Shown in pieces: positions 25,045-33,884 of a DNA stretch of 64,000 bases. Position numbers and translations under genes: made by a program. This DNA is from an uncultured Atopobium sp. (GTDB lineage: Bacteria > Actinomycetota > Coriobacteriia > Coriobacteriales > Atopobiaceae). The notes beneath the pieces are model-generated. The model worked only from the letters and a program-made list of their open reading frames with translations, searched no databases and was not told the DNA's origin. How positions within the stretch are numbered: the stretch's first letter is position 1; every line of letters starts with the position of its first letter. The DNA is taken from assembly GCA_947090525.1 (NCBI GenBank), contig CAMUON010000005.1, positions 13,534 to 77,533 of the forward strand. Reading direction: 5' to 3'.

Positions 25045-28000
25045 ATGAATACACGATGGACACTCAGGGTCGTAAACGCCCGCCGCGCGCATCACGCGTG
25101 GTCGAAGCAACATGTTCTGCATACTATTTTTGCCCTGGTGATCGCATCGATTATTACGCTTCCAAGCTCGGCATTTGCAGAAGAACTCTCGCACAATGCG
25201 CTTGCCGCCGCAGCGGTACAGGCAGCAGTACAAACGACCGTTCAAACAGCTTCTGCAAATCAGACGTCCCAGGTGGCGAAAACACCCACAGCTCAAACAC
25301 CCACAGCTCAAACACCCACAGCTCAAACGCCTGCGGTGCAATCACCTGCAAATCAGGTAGTTCAGGCGCCCCAAGCCTCTGTCACACCTGCTACACCTGC
25401 TGCGGCGGATGTTCAAACTTCTGTAACAGAAGCATCTGATGCCAAAGAGTCTGCAGCTCAGACGCCCGCTGCATCAGTACCCGAAGCAGCTCTTGCTCCA
25501 GATTCCGCAGCACAAACCCCAGCAGCTTCCGCAACTAAAACCCCAGACCCAGCAACTCAAGCACAAACCCAAGCTCCAGCCGCTCCCGCTCTCAACCCCG
25601 AAAAATACCAGGACAGCCTAGGCACCACACTCGAGTTCGACTGGGATAAGAACGGCAGTACCTCAAAAGAAGACTGGCTTGCGTTTCGTAAATGGCTCGC
25701 CGACTACACCCCTGTCAAAGATGGCGGCAATGCCGAAGGCGGAAACACCGCGATGGGTGCGATCAACATACGCGTCAACAAGCCGGAAGAAGGTACAAAG
25801 ACGCTTTTGCCAGGCGTAGATGTCTCGAAGGTCAAGCACTACTACCTCGCAAATGTTGGCCAGCTCACGCCTTCGCGCTATCAAAATCCCTGGGGTACGT
25901 GCTGGGCGCATGCTATCATGGGTGAGCTCGAAAGCGCCATGCTCAAGAAGGACGCCGGAGCAAAAGGCCAGGTCATCGACGAGTCTAAACACGCAGAACC
26001 CAAACTCACAGGCATTGAGAGCAAATATGACTTCTCTGAGCTTTACCTCGCGCTCAAAGCCTACACGCGTCAAAGCCAAGGCGCGCAAAAAGGCGAAGGC
26101 GTTGTTCCCTTGGACGCAAAAACGGGCAAGGAAATGCCCACAACTGCAAGCTTAAACTCGGGTGGCTTTACCGATTACGACGAAACATTGCTTACCAACT
26201 GGGACAACGTAGTTACCGAAAAGGTTAAGCCGTATTGGCCCTCGAACGTGCCGTTTACCAAAGAAAACAGGCTGAAAGTGCTCGCAGGTATGTTAAATAT
26301 CGAAGATGAATCGCACGAGCACTGGGATCTCAGCCTCAAGGAAGCCAAGCCTCAGGTTCCCGTGCACGTAGAAGGCGTGCACTATCTGCCTGCGGTCAAT
26401 CACTACGCGATCGAAAACAAGCAGATGCTGTGGAAGTCGCGCAACCCTCAAGCGATGCTTCGCATGAAAGAAGCGCTGGTAAAATATGGTGCACTTCAGG
26501 TTTCTCTCAACATGCTCGGCGACTCCGTACAATACGACGATCAGAATTCCACCGAGCAAAATCACGCAGTTCTGATCGTTGGTTGGAACGACGACTACCC
26601 GGCGGATGGTTTTGGCGACACGGTCGCTCCCGGCAAAGGCGCCTGGCTCGTGAAAAACAGCTGGGGTTCGCGCGATTATTACGTTAACCAGGTCAAACAG
26701 CTGCAAAAAGACTATCACCTTACAGACGAAGAGTGCCTCAAAGAGCTCGTCGCCACGATGGATACGCCTGATAATAAGCAGGAAACCAAAGAGGAGTATG
26801 AGCGCTTGAAGCGCAGGCTTACGCGGGAGGTATCGGAAGCCTCTGCAAAAGACCCGGCGTCTTTGAGTGAGGAAGATAAGGAAGAGCTTGAGCAAAACAA
26901 AAAAGACTTGCAAGAATGCGAAAAATTGCTCGCCGATTACGATAACACCTGGAAGGACTATCTGCAGCGTCATGCCAAGAGCTGCCTCAACGGCACCATG
27001 AAAGACGGCTGGGGTCTCGTTGATGGCAAAGACAATTCGACGGGGCATTTTTGGGTGTCGTACTACGATAAGTCCTACGCAGGCGCACAGGCGATGAGCG
27101 TGGATGTGCCGAGTGACGGTTTTGATTACGATAACAATTACAGTTATAACTACACTTACGCGGCAACTACCTCGCCATTTGCCCTGCGCACGCGCGATAC
27201 GTCGACTCTTGTGACAAACGTTTTCACCGCACGCGGCACCGAAGTCCTCAAGGCTGTGTCTGTGCGCTCAACGCAAGCGGCCTCGCAGGTAAACGTAAAG
27301 GTTTACCTGGTCACGGATGATGATCTGAAAGATTTTGACCCCACAAACGATGGTCAGCTTGTGTCCGAAGTCAATTACACCACGCAGGCAGCTGGATTTG
27401 AGACGGTAAAACTCACCAATCCCGTGCAATTGAAGCCGGGCATGAAATTTGCCGTTTGCGAAAATGTGACGGCAGATGTGCTCGAGGGCACAAAGTATGT
27501 GAAAAACGCCTGGTTAAACCTCGAAACGGGACTTTCGCAGACGGCACAAGATCCAAATAATGGCAAATTGACGCAAGAGGGCACCTCCTCGCGCGGCCTT
27601 CCTATGCAGTATATCTGGACGTATGTGAAGTCGAATCCTGGGGAAACGTTTGTGCGCCTCAAGACGAAAGACGGCGAAAAATGGCTGACGCCAGATGAGC
27701 TTTCGCATGCGCTCTGCCAGGGCGATGCGTTTGAATTTGGAAACGCGCTCATCAAGGCGTTTACGGTAAATGGACTCTTGCCTGAGCCGCCTGCACCCTT
27801 CGGATTCCCGGTAGCAAGCATGTATTCGTCTAACGACAATAATGATCCCGAGAGCGATTTTGCGCTTGATCCCGATGCTGACTCTGCGTTTGCCGGCGTG
27901 TTTGACCCTGCGTTTGACCCGGCGCTAGACCCCACACCCGCATCCGCGCGCGGGGCCTTGGAAGAAGTGTCTGCGTCCTCACCTTTGCAAACGCGTTCAA

Positions 28001-28452
28001 AAACCCTAGTAGCATCTCTTCTTTCCGGCAAAAACCCTGATTCTGAGCTCAAGGAAGTCGCTTCTCAACTCCTCGATACGCTTTCTCTTGCGAACACTCA
28101 GCTTCCGGAAGACGACGCGACAAGTACATACGTGAGCTCGCTTTTGAGCTGCTCACGCGCGCTTGGTAGAGCGCAAAAGCTTTTGGGCAGCGTGGTCGCC
28201 GAGCTGAATTTTGCGGCTGAGCAGGGAGATGCGCTCGATGTTCAGGACAAAGAGTTTATGCAGCAGCGCTTGGCTTATGTAAAAACGCTGCTCAAGTACT
28301 ATACGCTCGTTTTGAACAAAAAGCATGATTCTGAAGACGGAGCGCGCCTGCGTAAGGCTCTTGTACAGCTTGCTCGCCTTGTGGGGAACAAGAAGGATGC
28401 ACAAGCCTATGTTGAGCACCTGCGCGCCCGCGGTTTTGTTGCAAGCGAGTAA
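25045..28452 (+). CDS. Very large secreted papain-family (C1) cysteine peptidase
   Basis: 1135 aa. ATG 25,045 is chosen because AAAGGGGAAG precedes it and a signal peptide follows, ending near SAFA (about residue 43). A Pro/Ala/Gln/Thr-rich linker (~45-190) is followed by an EF-hand-like calcium loop (DWDKNGSTSKEDW), dockerin-like. The papain core has Cys286 in NPWGTCWAHA, His507 in QNHAVLIVGW and Asn538 in LVKNSWG. A ~110-residue charged helical insert then separates Asn538 from the conserved FWVSYYD strand. A lectin-like beta domain (~695-820) and a C-terminal helical region (~990-1135) follow. No sortase motif or terminal membrane helix, so it is likely secreted or loosely bound. Role: proteolysis of host or cell-surface proteins (inference). 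Confidence 0.85.
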   Translation: MNTRWTLRVVNARRAHHAWSKQHVLHTIFALVIASIITLPSSAFAEELSHNALAAAAVQAAVQTTVQTASANQTSQVAKTPTAQTPTAQTPTAQTPAVQSPANQVVQAPQASVTPATPAAADVQTSVTEASDAKESAAQTPAASVPEAALAPDSAAQTPAASATKTPDPATQAQTQAPAAPALNPEKYQDSLGTTLEFDWDKNGSTSKEDWLAFRKWLADYTPVKDGGNAEGGNTAMGAINIRVNKPEEGTKTLLPGVDVSKVKHYYLANVGQLTPSRYQNPWGTCWAHAIMGELESAMLKKDAGAKGQVIDESKHAEPKLTGIESKYDFSELYLALKAYTRQSQGAQKGEGVVPLDAKTGKEMPTTASLNSGGFTDYDETLLTNWDNVVTEKVKPYWPSNVPFTKENRLKVLAGMLNIEDESHEHWDLSLKEAKPQVPVHVEGVHYLPAVNHYAIENKQMLWKSRNPQAMLRMKEALVKYGALQVSLNMLGDSVQYDDQNSTEQNHAVLIVGWNDDYPADGFGDTVAPGKGAWLVKNSWGSRDYYVNQVKQLQKDYHLTDEECLKELVATMDTPDNKQETKEEYERLKRRLTREVSEASAKDPASLSEEDKEELEQNKKDLQECEKLLADYDNTWKDYLQRHAKSCLNGTMKDGWGLVDGKDNSTGHFWVSYYDKSYAGAQAMSVDVPSDGFDYDNNYSYNYTYAATTSPFALRTRDTSTLVTNVFTARGTEVLKAVSVRSTQAASQVNVKVYLVTDDDLKDFDPTNDGQLVSEVNYTTQAAGFETVKLTNPVQLKPGMKFAVCENVTADVLEGTKYVKNAWLNLETGLSQTAQDPNNGKLTQEGTSSRGLPMQYIWTYVKSNPGETFVRLKTKDGEKWLTPDELSHALCQGDAFEFGNALIKAFTVNGLLPEPPAPFGFPVASMYSSNDNNDPESDFALDPDADSAFAGVFDPAFDPALDPTPASARGALEEVSASSPLQTRSKTLVASLLSGKNPDSELKEVASQLLDTLSLANTQLPEDDATSTYVSSLLSCSRALGRAQKLLGSVVAELNFAAEQGDALDVQDKEFMQQRLAYVKTLLKYYTLVLNKKHDSEDGARLRKALVQLARLVGNKKDAQAYVEHLRARGFVASE
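25282..25326 (+). repeat. 15-bp tandem repeat (TPTAQ), three perfect copies
   Basis: ACACCCACAGCTCAA repeats three times in register with the codons, followed by a diverged fourth. Gain or loss of units would alter the linker length without a frameshift. Confidence 0.85.
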
Positions 28453-28491
28453 TATTTAAGCCTCTGAGCTGGCGTTTGTTTGTGTTGTGTG

Positions 28492-28521
28492 GCGCCCCTG
28501 CGCAATCGTGCGTAGGGGCGC
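28492..28521 (+). terminator. GC-rich hairpin, probable terminator
   Basis: GCGCCCCTGCGCA and its near-complement ending AGGGGCGC, followed by GTTTTA rather than a clean T-run. It sits 40 nt after the C1 peptidase stop. Confidence 0.55.
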
Positions 28522-28673
28522 GCTCGTGTTTTATGCTCGTGCTTTGTACACATGCTTTGTGCACATCGCCTGCGCCACCATTCAAAACGCACATTGCGAG
28601 ATCTTTTTTTGAATAAAATTTTGATAAATGGCACAATTATTGTGTAGATGAATAAAGATGCTCTTCTAGGGGA

Positions 28674-28750
28674 TCACTATAGTAGTGAGCGGCAGTCTGG
28701 CGGCTCTGGTCAGAATCCAAAATCAGGACTCTAAACCAGGAGCCACCGCC
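28674..28750. other. Two stem-loops upstream of the aldehyde dehydrogenase gene
   Basis: TCACTA/TAGTGA (28,674-28,688, perfect, 3-nt loop) is followed by a long nested hairpin (28,699-28,750): GGCGGCTCTGGT pairs with ACCAGGAGCCACCGCC imperfectly, and AGAATCC with GGACTCT, around the loop AAAATCA. This could be a structured leader RNA or operator; no known riboswitch class is recognised. The rest of 28,522-28,857 shows nothing else. Confidence 0.45.
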
Positions 28751-28857
28751 CGAAGCTTCACAGCACGGACCCAAGCCCGAAGCTTCACACCATGCACTAC
28801 CAGCCGCTTAACACAAAAACGTTTGCTATATAAACCCCGCGAGTAAAAGGAATGTAT

Positions 28858-30342
28858 ATGAACGTACAACTCAAAGACAACTACGGCCTCTACATTGACG
28901 GCCGCTTCGTTCCCGCCTCCGATGGTACAACATTTGATACAAAGAACCCTGCGACAGGCGAGGTGCTTGCCCACGTTTCCGCAGCTACAAAAGAAGATGT
29001 CGATACTGTCGTAAAAGCAGCCTGGCGAGCTTTTGATGCGTGGAAAAATATTTCCCGCGCCAAGCGCGCGTCCATCCTTATGAAAATCGCGGACATCATC
29101 GACGAGAATAAAGAGCTTCTGGCTACCGTCGAGACGCTTGATAACGGCAAGCCCATCCGCGAGACGCTCAATATCGATATCCCGCTTGCAGCCGAGCATT
29201 TTCGCCTGTTCGGAAGCGCTGTTTTGACCGAAGAGGGGACAAACAGGATTCTCGATGGCAATCTTTTGAGCATCGTTACCCGTGAGCCCATTGGCGTGGT
29301 GGGCCAAATCGTGCCATGGAACTTCCCCTTCCTCATGGCAGCGTGGAAGCTCGCACCCGTGCTTGCTGCGGGCGATTGTACCGTGTTCAAAACTTCGTCG
29401 AGTACGCCGCTTAGCGTCCTTGTTCTCATGGAGCTTTTGGGCGACGTGGTACCAAACGGCGTCATCAACGTTATCTCTGGTCCGGGTTCCAAATGCGGTC
29501 AATATTTGCTTGACCACCCTGACCTCAGGAAACTTGCGTTTACCGGTTCAACAGCTGTGGGCTACAATGTTGCACACGCTGCGGCCGATAAACTCATCCC
29601 TGCGACACTTGAGCTCGGCGGCAAGAGCGCAAACATCTACTTCGACGATTGCAACATGGATCAGGCGATTGACGGACTTATGCTGGGCATTCTCTTCAAC
29701 CAGGGTCAGGTATGCTGCGCAGGTTCGCGCGTCTTTGTGCAGGAAGGCATCTACGACGAGTTTATCTCTCGCGCAAAAGCCGCTTTCGCCAAGGTTATCC
29801 AGGGCAACCCGCTTGATCCTGCCACCCAGATCGGTGCGCAGATCAACGAGAGTCAGATGAAGAAAATTGCGTCCTACATTGATATCGCTCGTGCAGAAGG
29901 CGCAAGCGTCCTCGTAGGCGGCGAGCGCAACGAAGAAGGCGCACTTGCGAACGGCTGCTTCTTCAAGCCCACGCTTCTGACCGGTGCAAACAATCACATG
30001 CGCGTGTCTTGCGAAGAGATCTTTGGGCCGGTAGCGGTTGTGATCAAGTTCAAGACCGAGGACGAGGTGGTGCGCATGGCAAACGATTCCAACTACGGTT
30101 TGGGCGGCGCTGTGTGGACGCAGAATATCACTCGCGCTCTGCGTGTCGCTCGCGCGGTAGAAACGGGTCGTATGTGGGTCAACACCTACAATCAAGTGCC
30201 TGGTGGTGCACCGTTTGGTGGCGTGAAGCAGTCGGGTATTGGACGCGAAACTGATCTTTCGATTTTGGATGCTTATACGCAGAAGAAAAATATCATGATC
30301 AACTTAAGCGACGATCCAAGTGGTTTTTATCCTGAAGCGTAA
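28858..30342 (+). CDS. NAD(P)-dependent aldehyde dehydrogenase
   Basis: 494 aa. ATG 28,858 has AAAGGA six nt upstream; another ATG two codons earlier is too close to that SD. The domain has the Rossmann-type segment around GQIVPWNFPFLMAAWK, the catalytic Glu in LELGGKSANI and the nucleophilic Cys in FNQGQVCCAGSR. Length and motifs match class I aldehyde dehydrogenases. It oxidises aldehydes to acids in the cytoplasm; the substrate cannot be read here (acetaldehyde-type is plausible in a fermenter). Confidence 0.92.
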   Translation: MNVQLKDNYGLYIDGRFVPASDGTTFDTKNPATGEVLAHVSAATKEDVDTVVKAAWRAFDAWKNISRAKRASILMKIADIIDENKELLATVETLDNGKPIRETLNIDIPLAAEHFRLFGSAVLTEEGTNRILDGNLLSIVTREPIGVVGQIVPWNFPFLMAAWKLAPVLAAGDCTVFKTSSSTPLSVLVLMELLGDVVPNGVINVISGPGSKCGQYLLDHPDLRKLAFTGSTAVGYNVAHAAADKLIPATLELGGKSANIYFDDCNMDQAIDGLMLGILFNQGQVCCAGSRVFVQEGIYDEFISRAKAAFAKVIQGNPLDPATQIGAQINESQMKKIASYIDIARAEGASVLVGGERNEEGALANGCFFKPTLLTGANNHMRVSCEEIFGPVAVVIKFKTEDEVVRMANDSNYGLGGAVWTQNITRALRVARAVETGRMWVNTYNQVPGGAPFGGVKQSGIGRETDLSILDAYTQKKNIMINLSDDPSGFYPEA

Positions 30343-30397
30343 GCGCTTATCACGCACGACACGAGCGGCATCGCGGGTGTAGACAAAAAATAGTATC

Positions 30398-30433
30398 GCG
30401 GGTGTAGACAAAATGCGTCTGCACCCGCTTTTT
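30398..30433 (+). terminator. Terminator with duplicated 5' arm
   Basis: GCGGGTGTAGAC pairs with GTCTGCACCCGC (one mismatch), then TTTTT. A second copy of the 5' arm (GCGGGTGTAGAC, from 30,373) lies just upstream, so two alternative stems could form. Confidence 0.75.
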
Positions 30434-30511
30434 GTCTCGTGTGCGCTGCCCTTTTTCGTGCGTGAACATGATATAATCAAGCAAATTTAGCATGCGACTA
30501 AAGGAGTGATC

Positions 30512-31378
30512 ATGCCCGAGACGACATTTGACAACAATAAGGGGCTGTTCGGGGCGTCTATTGCGGCCCTCAAACGCACGCCGCATGTGGGATCGATGCT
30601 CGCCATACTTGTGCTTATAGGACTTGTGCCACTGCTAGGCACGATTGTGATTAGCGGAATTGCGTTTGTGTGGGCGGAAGCTGCTCTTACGCGCGATCTT
30701 TCGCGCGCCGAGCATGTAGGATTTAGCGGCAGCAAGATTGGCTTAGCTATTTGCGTGAGCATCTTGTCTCTCATTGTTTCTTTGGGCCTGTCCTGGCTTG
30801 CCACCTTCATGACTGGTGACTTTCAGATGGGGTCAAACCTCATGACGATACTTAATTTCTTTATTGCAATTATGCTCAATGCCATGTGCATTCGCGCGGT
30901 ATTCAAAGGCAAATTACATGCGTTTTTCACCTCACGCGTGCTCCTTTTGGTAAAGGAAGACTGGGCAACTTTTATGATGGTTGCGCTGCTCGAATTTATT
31001 TTGAGTGTGCTGCTTGCGATAGTTTCTACGTTGATTCTTGGGGCTTGCTTCTTGATCATACCGAATATTCTCGTTCCTAGTTTTGATTTTTTGAGCCTCG
31101 CGCACGACTTTTCGCAAGGCGCCATCACGCAGCAAATCGTTGCGGCGGGTATAGCTGTGCTCGTGGCGTGGTTATTTATCTCCACGCTGGTCAACCTCTT
31201 TTTCCTAATGATGGTGGCAGTGAGCGCCGCGTGGGTTGCACGCACTGATTCTCCGGAGATTTGCTTTGCGTGTTATGCGGAAAATGCTACGGTTGTGTCG
31301 GGCGCTGCGGATGCTACGGAAACGCCTGATGAGGTGGATACCCCTTCTCTTCCCAATGACCATCAGCAAGACGAGTAG
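30512..31378 (+). CDS. Multi-pass membrane protein (DUF4013-like), unknown function
   Basis: 288 aa from ATG 30,512 with AAGGAG upstream; the in-frame GTG two codons before is less likely. Six hydrophobic segments (~25-52, 72-95, 102-130, 150-185, 205-225, ~228-245) with an acidic C-terminal tail. The pattern resembles DUF4013 integral membrane proteins; I hold the family lightly. It has its own promoter region after the ALDH terminator. Confidence 0.6.
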   Translation: MPETTFDNNKGLFGASIAALKRTPHVGSMLAILVLIGLVPLLGTIVISGIAFVWAEAALTRDLSRAEHVGFSGSKIGLAICVSILSLIVSLGLSWLATFMTGDFQMGSNLMTILNFFIAIMLNAMCIRAVFKGKLHAFFTSRVLLLVKEDWATFMMVALLEFILSVLLAIVSTLILGACFLIIPNILVPSFDFLSLAHDFSQGAITQQIVAAGIAVLVAWLFISTLVNLFFLMMVAVSAAWVARTDSPEICFACYAENATVVSGAADATETPDEVDTPSLPNDHQQDE

Positions 31379-31431
31379 TTGTGCGCGCGAGCGCCTGTAC
31401 CTTTTGTGTTGTTCGTTTGTGATACAAAATT

Positions 31432-31464
31432 GAGCTGCGCGACCCATCTCGCGTAGCTCTTTTT
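31432..31464 (+). terminator. Rho-independent terminator
   Basis: GAGCTGCGCGA pairs with TCGCGTAGCTC (one mismatch), 6-nt loop, T5. Downstream of the 30,512 gene. The remaining gap to 31,750 should contain the promoter of the ribosomal operon, but no consensus promoter is clear. Confidence 0.8.
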
Positions 31465-31749
31465 CATGGGCACCCGCACTCAATGCCGCCACCTCACATT
31501 TGCTCCACATGGAAAATGCGCGATTTACGGGTTTTCCTCTGCAAATCTAAATCTTCTTTTTTTGCTACATAGCAGCAACGTATCTCGCCTCATCTATGCG
31601 AAAATGATGCTATGAAAAGTGTATAAGGTGTGCTCGCCGGAAAAACAAGCTAATCCTGCCGCTACATGTGGTAATATTAAAAATTGTCTTTTCCTGCTTC
31701 GAGTGCAACCTTCACAACTCGAAGCCGCAAGCCCAGAGGAGGTGACCAC

Positions 31750-32043
31750 ATGAAGGCATATGAATTGTTGTATTTTGTCAGCCCTTCCGCTACTGACGAA
31801 GCCCGCGCCGCTGCTATGAAGCGTATCGACACAGCTATCACCGAGGGTTCCGGCGTCGTAGACAATATCGAGGACTGGGGTAAGCGCAAGCTCGCATACG
31901 AGATCAATAAGCTTACCGAAGGCGATTACACCCTTATCAATTTTCATGCAGACCCAACGCAGATTGCTGAGCTCGATCGTGTTTTGCGCATCAATGACAC
32001 GGTAGTTCGTCACATGATCGTTCGTCGTCCCGACAAAGACTAA
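31750..32043 (+). CDS. rpsF: 30S ribosomal protein S6
   Basis: 97 aa starting MKAYELLYFVSPSATDEA, the normal S6 N-terminus; a longer frame upstream lacks support, and AGGAGG precedes ATG 31,750. The ferredoxin-like fold motif RKLAYEINKLTEGDYT and the tail RVLRINDTVVRHMIVR are present. S6 binds with S18 to the central domain of 16S rRNA; the order rpsF-ssb-rpsR-rplI is standard. Confidence 0.97.
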   Translation: MKAYELLYFVSPSATDEARAAAMKRIDTAITEGSGVVDNIEDWGKRKLAYEINKLTEGDYTLINFHADPTQIAELDRVLRINDTVVRHMIVRRPDKD

Positions 32044-32096
32044 GGTCGTAAGGACAAATATTTTGGTCAGCAGACCCAGGTGAGAGGTGGAAAACA

Positions 32097-32663
32097 ATGA
32101 GTATAAATCGTGTAGCACTATCAGGAAACCTTACCCGCGATCCCGAGCTTAGAGGCACGCAAGGCGGATCACAAGTGTTGGCATTTGGAATTGCCGTAAA
32201 CGACCGCAGGCGTAATGCCCAAGGGGAGTGGGAAGACGTTCCTAACTACGTCGATTGCGTTGTCTTTGGAAACCGCGCTGACGCGCTTAAGCGCCTGCTC
32301 ACTAAAGGTCAAAAAGTTGTTCTTGAAGGACGACTTCGTTGGAGTCAGTGGGAGCGCGAAGGACAAAAGCATTCTAAGCTCGAGGTTATTGTTGATAATC
32401 TCGACTTTGTGTCGCGTCCGCAGGCTTCTCAAGCGCAAGCTTCTGCGCCTGCGCCCTATGGTGCATATGCGCAAGCGCCCGCAGCTCCTGCTCAAGCCGC
32501 TCCGTATGCTCAAAATTACGGAGCTCCTGCTCCAGCCCCTGCAGCTTCGACTGTGGTGTATGGACAAGGAAATGCCACAACTCCTGCACAGGCTCCTGCT
32601 CAGGCGCCTGCAGCTGCTGCGGCTTCGGCAGATTCGATTTACGACGAAGAGATTCCTTTTTAG
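32097..32663 (+). CDS. ssb: Single-stranded DNA-binding protein
   Basis: 188 aa. The N-terminal OB fold begins INRVALSGNLTRDPELRGT and contains VVLEGRLRWSQWEREGQ. A long Ala/Gln/Pro-rich linker follows and the C-terminal tip EEIPF is the partner-binding peptide. It lies 53 nt downstream of rpsF with AGAGGTGG as SD. Confidence 0.97.
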   Translation: MSINRVALSGNLTRDPELRGTQGGSQVLAFGIAVNDRRRNAQGEWEDVPNYVDCVVFGNRADALKRLLTKGQKVVLEGRLRWSQWEREGQKHSKLEVIVDNLDFVSRPQASQAQASAPAPYGAYAQAPAAPAQAAPYAQNYGAPAPAPAASTVVYGQGNATTPAQAPAQAPAAAAASADSIYDEEIPF

Positions 32664-32718
32664 AACGGGATGTAAGACAAACAGATGGCATATTCCATCA
32701 TAAGAAAGGCTTAGAGAC

Positions 32719-32991
32719 ATGGCTAGACAAAAGCAAGTTATGCAAAACCAGCCGCGTCGCAAATTTAGCCAGCTTGACAAGGCAGAGCTTGACTTTGTCG
32801 ATTACAAAGACACGCAGCTTCTCCGCAAATTTATGACTGATCGCGGAAAGATTAAACCCCGTCGTGTTACTGGTATTTGCACGCAGCACCAACACAATGT
32901 TGCTATGGCTATCAAACGTGCCCGTGAAATGGCACTTTTGCCCTACTCAGTAACTGTTGTGTCAAGCCGCGGTTCGCGTTCGCGCGGCTAG
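32719..32991 (+). CDS. rpsR: 30S ribosomal protein S18
   Basis: 90 aa, containing the conserved YKDTQLLRKFMTDRGKIKPR and THRQHN-like core (TGICTQHQHNVAMAIKRAR). Start preceded by AAAGG. Third gene of the operon; it pairs with S6 in the 30S subunit. Confidence 0.97.
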   Translation: MARQKQVMQNQPRRKFSQLDKAELDFVDYKDTQLLRKFMTDRGKIKPRRVTGICTQHQHNVAMAIKRAREMALLPYSVTVVSSRGSRSRG

Positions 32992-33119
32992 TATGCTCTT
33001 GGGCCATACTCAGGCGCCCGAACTTGCATATGTGCAGGTATAGGGCATTTCTTGAGTATGATCGGCATACATAACGTCCGACAAGAGTTGGCGCGAGCCA
33101 ACATAACAAAGGAGTTCCT

Positions 33120-33668
33120 ATGAAAGTCATCCTTTTGGGTGAGCTTAGGGGCAAAGGCGGAGAAGGCGACATCGTAGAGGTAGCTCAGGGGTATGCAGAA
33201 AATTGCCTCTTCCCGAGCAAAATCGCCCAACCAGCCACCCCCGGCAACATCAAACAGCTCGAGGAGCGCCGTCACAACATTGCAAAGCGCGAGGAAAAGC
33301 GTCTTGCTGATGCACACGCAACTGCAGAGCAGCTTGATGGTAAGCAAGTCCTTATCGAAGCTAAAGTGGGAGAGAACAATCAGCTCTTTGGTTCAATCAC
33401 CACCACTCAAATTGTTTCTGCTATCAAAGAGCAGCTTGGTGTGGAAGTTGACCGCAAGCGTATTGCTCGTGGCGCTACCATCAAAACCGCTGGTGCTCAC
33501 AAGGTAGAGATCAACCTGTATCGCGAAATCAATGCAAACGTCACCGTCGTCGTGGGCGCTTCTATGCAAGAGCTCAAGGCGGAAGGCGTGAGCGCTGAAG
33601 CTCAGGCTGAAGAAGCTGCAGAAGAGCCTGCTGAAGGTGAAGCTGCTGAGGCTGCTGACGCAGAGTAA
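33120..33668 (+). CDS. rplI: 50S ribosomal protein L9, with an acidic C-terminal extension
   Basis: 182 aa, opening MKVILLGELRGKGGEGDIVEV with SD AAAGGAG. The N-domain, connecting helix and C-domain are present to about residue 150. The last ~30 residues are a Glu/Ala tail (AEEAAEEPAEGE) not part of the usual ~150-residue protein. It ends the operon. Confidence 0.97.
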   Translation: MKVILLGELRGKGGEGDIVEVAQGYAENCLFPSKIAQPATPGNIKQLEERRHNIAKREEKRLADAHATAEQLDGKQVLIEAKVGENNQLFGSITTTQIVSAIKEQLGVEVDRKRIARGATIKTAGAHKVEINLYREINANVTVVVGASMQELKAEGVSAEAQAEEAAEEPAEGEAAEAADAE

Positions 33669-33736
33669 GCGTTTGCGCTTCTTTTGCGTTTGCTATGCGC
33701 CTTGGATAGTCGTATAGCTTATATGCACGGTATTAA

Positions 33737-33783
33737 AAACACGGCCCAGGCGCCTTGTGGCGCTTGAACCGTGTTTGTTTTTA
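33737..33783 (+). terminator. Terminator of the ribosomal operon
   Basis: AAACACGG and CCGTGTTT flank an inner GGCGCC/GGCGC stem; the T-rich run GTTTTTTT follows. Clear end of rplI transcription before the opposite-strand LRR gene. Confidence 0.8.
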
Positions 33784-33884
33784 CTGCGTGGATGTGCACA
33801 AGTATGCGCATGTTTGGCGTGTATTAGGCGCGCGCGTTGGACGCATGCGGCGTCTTTGCGCGTGCGCGCGCCCACGCGCCCGGT

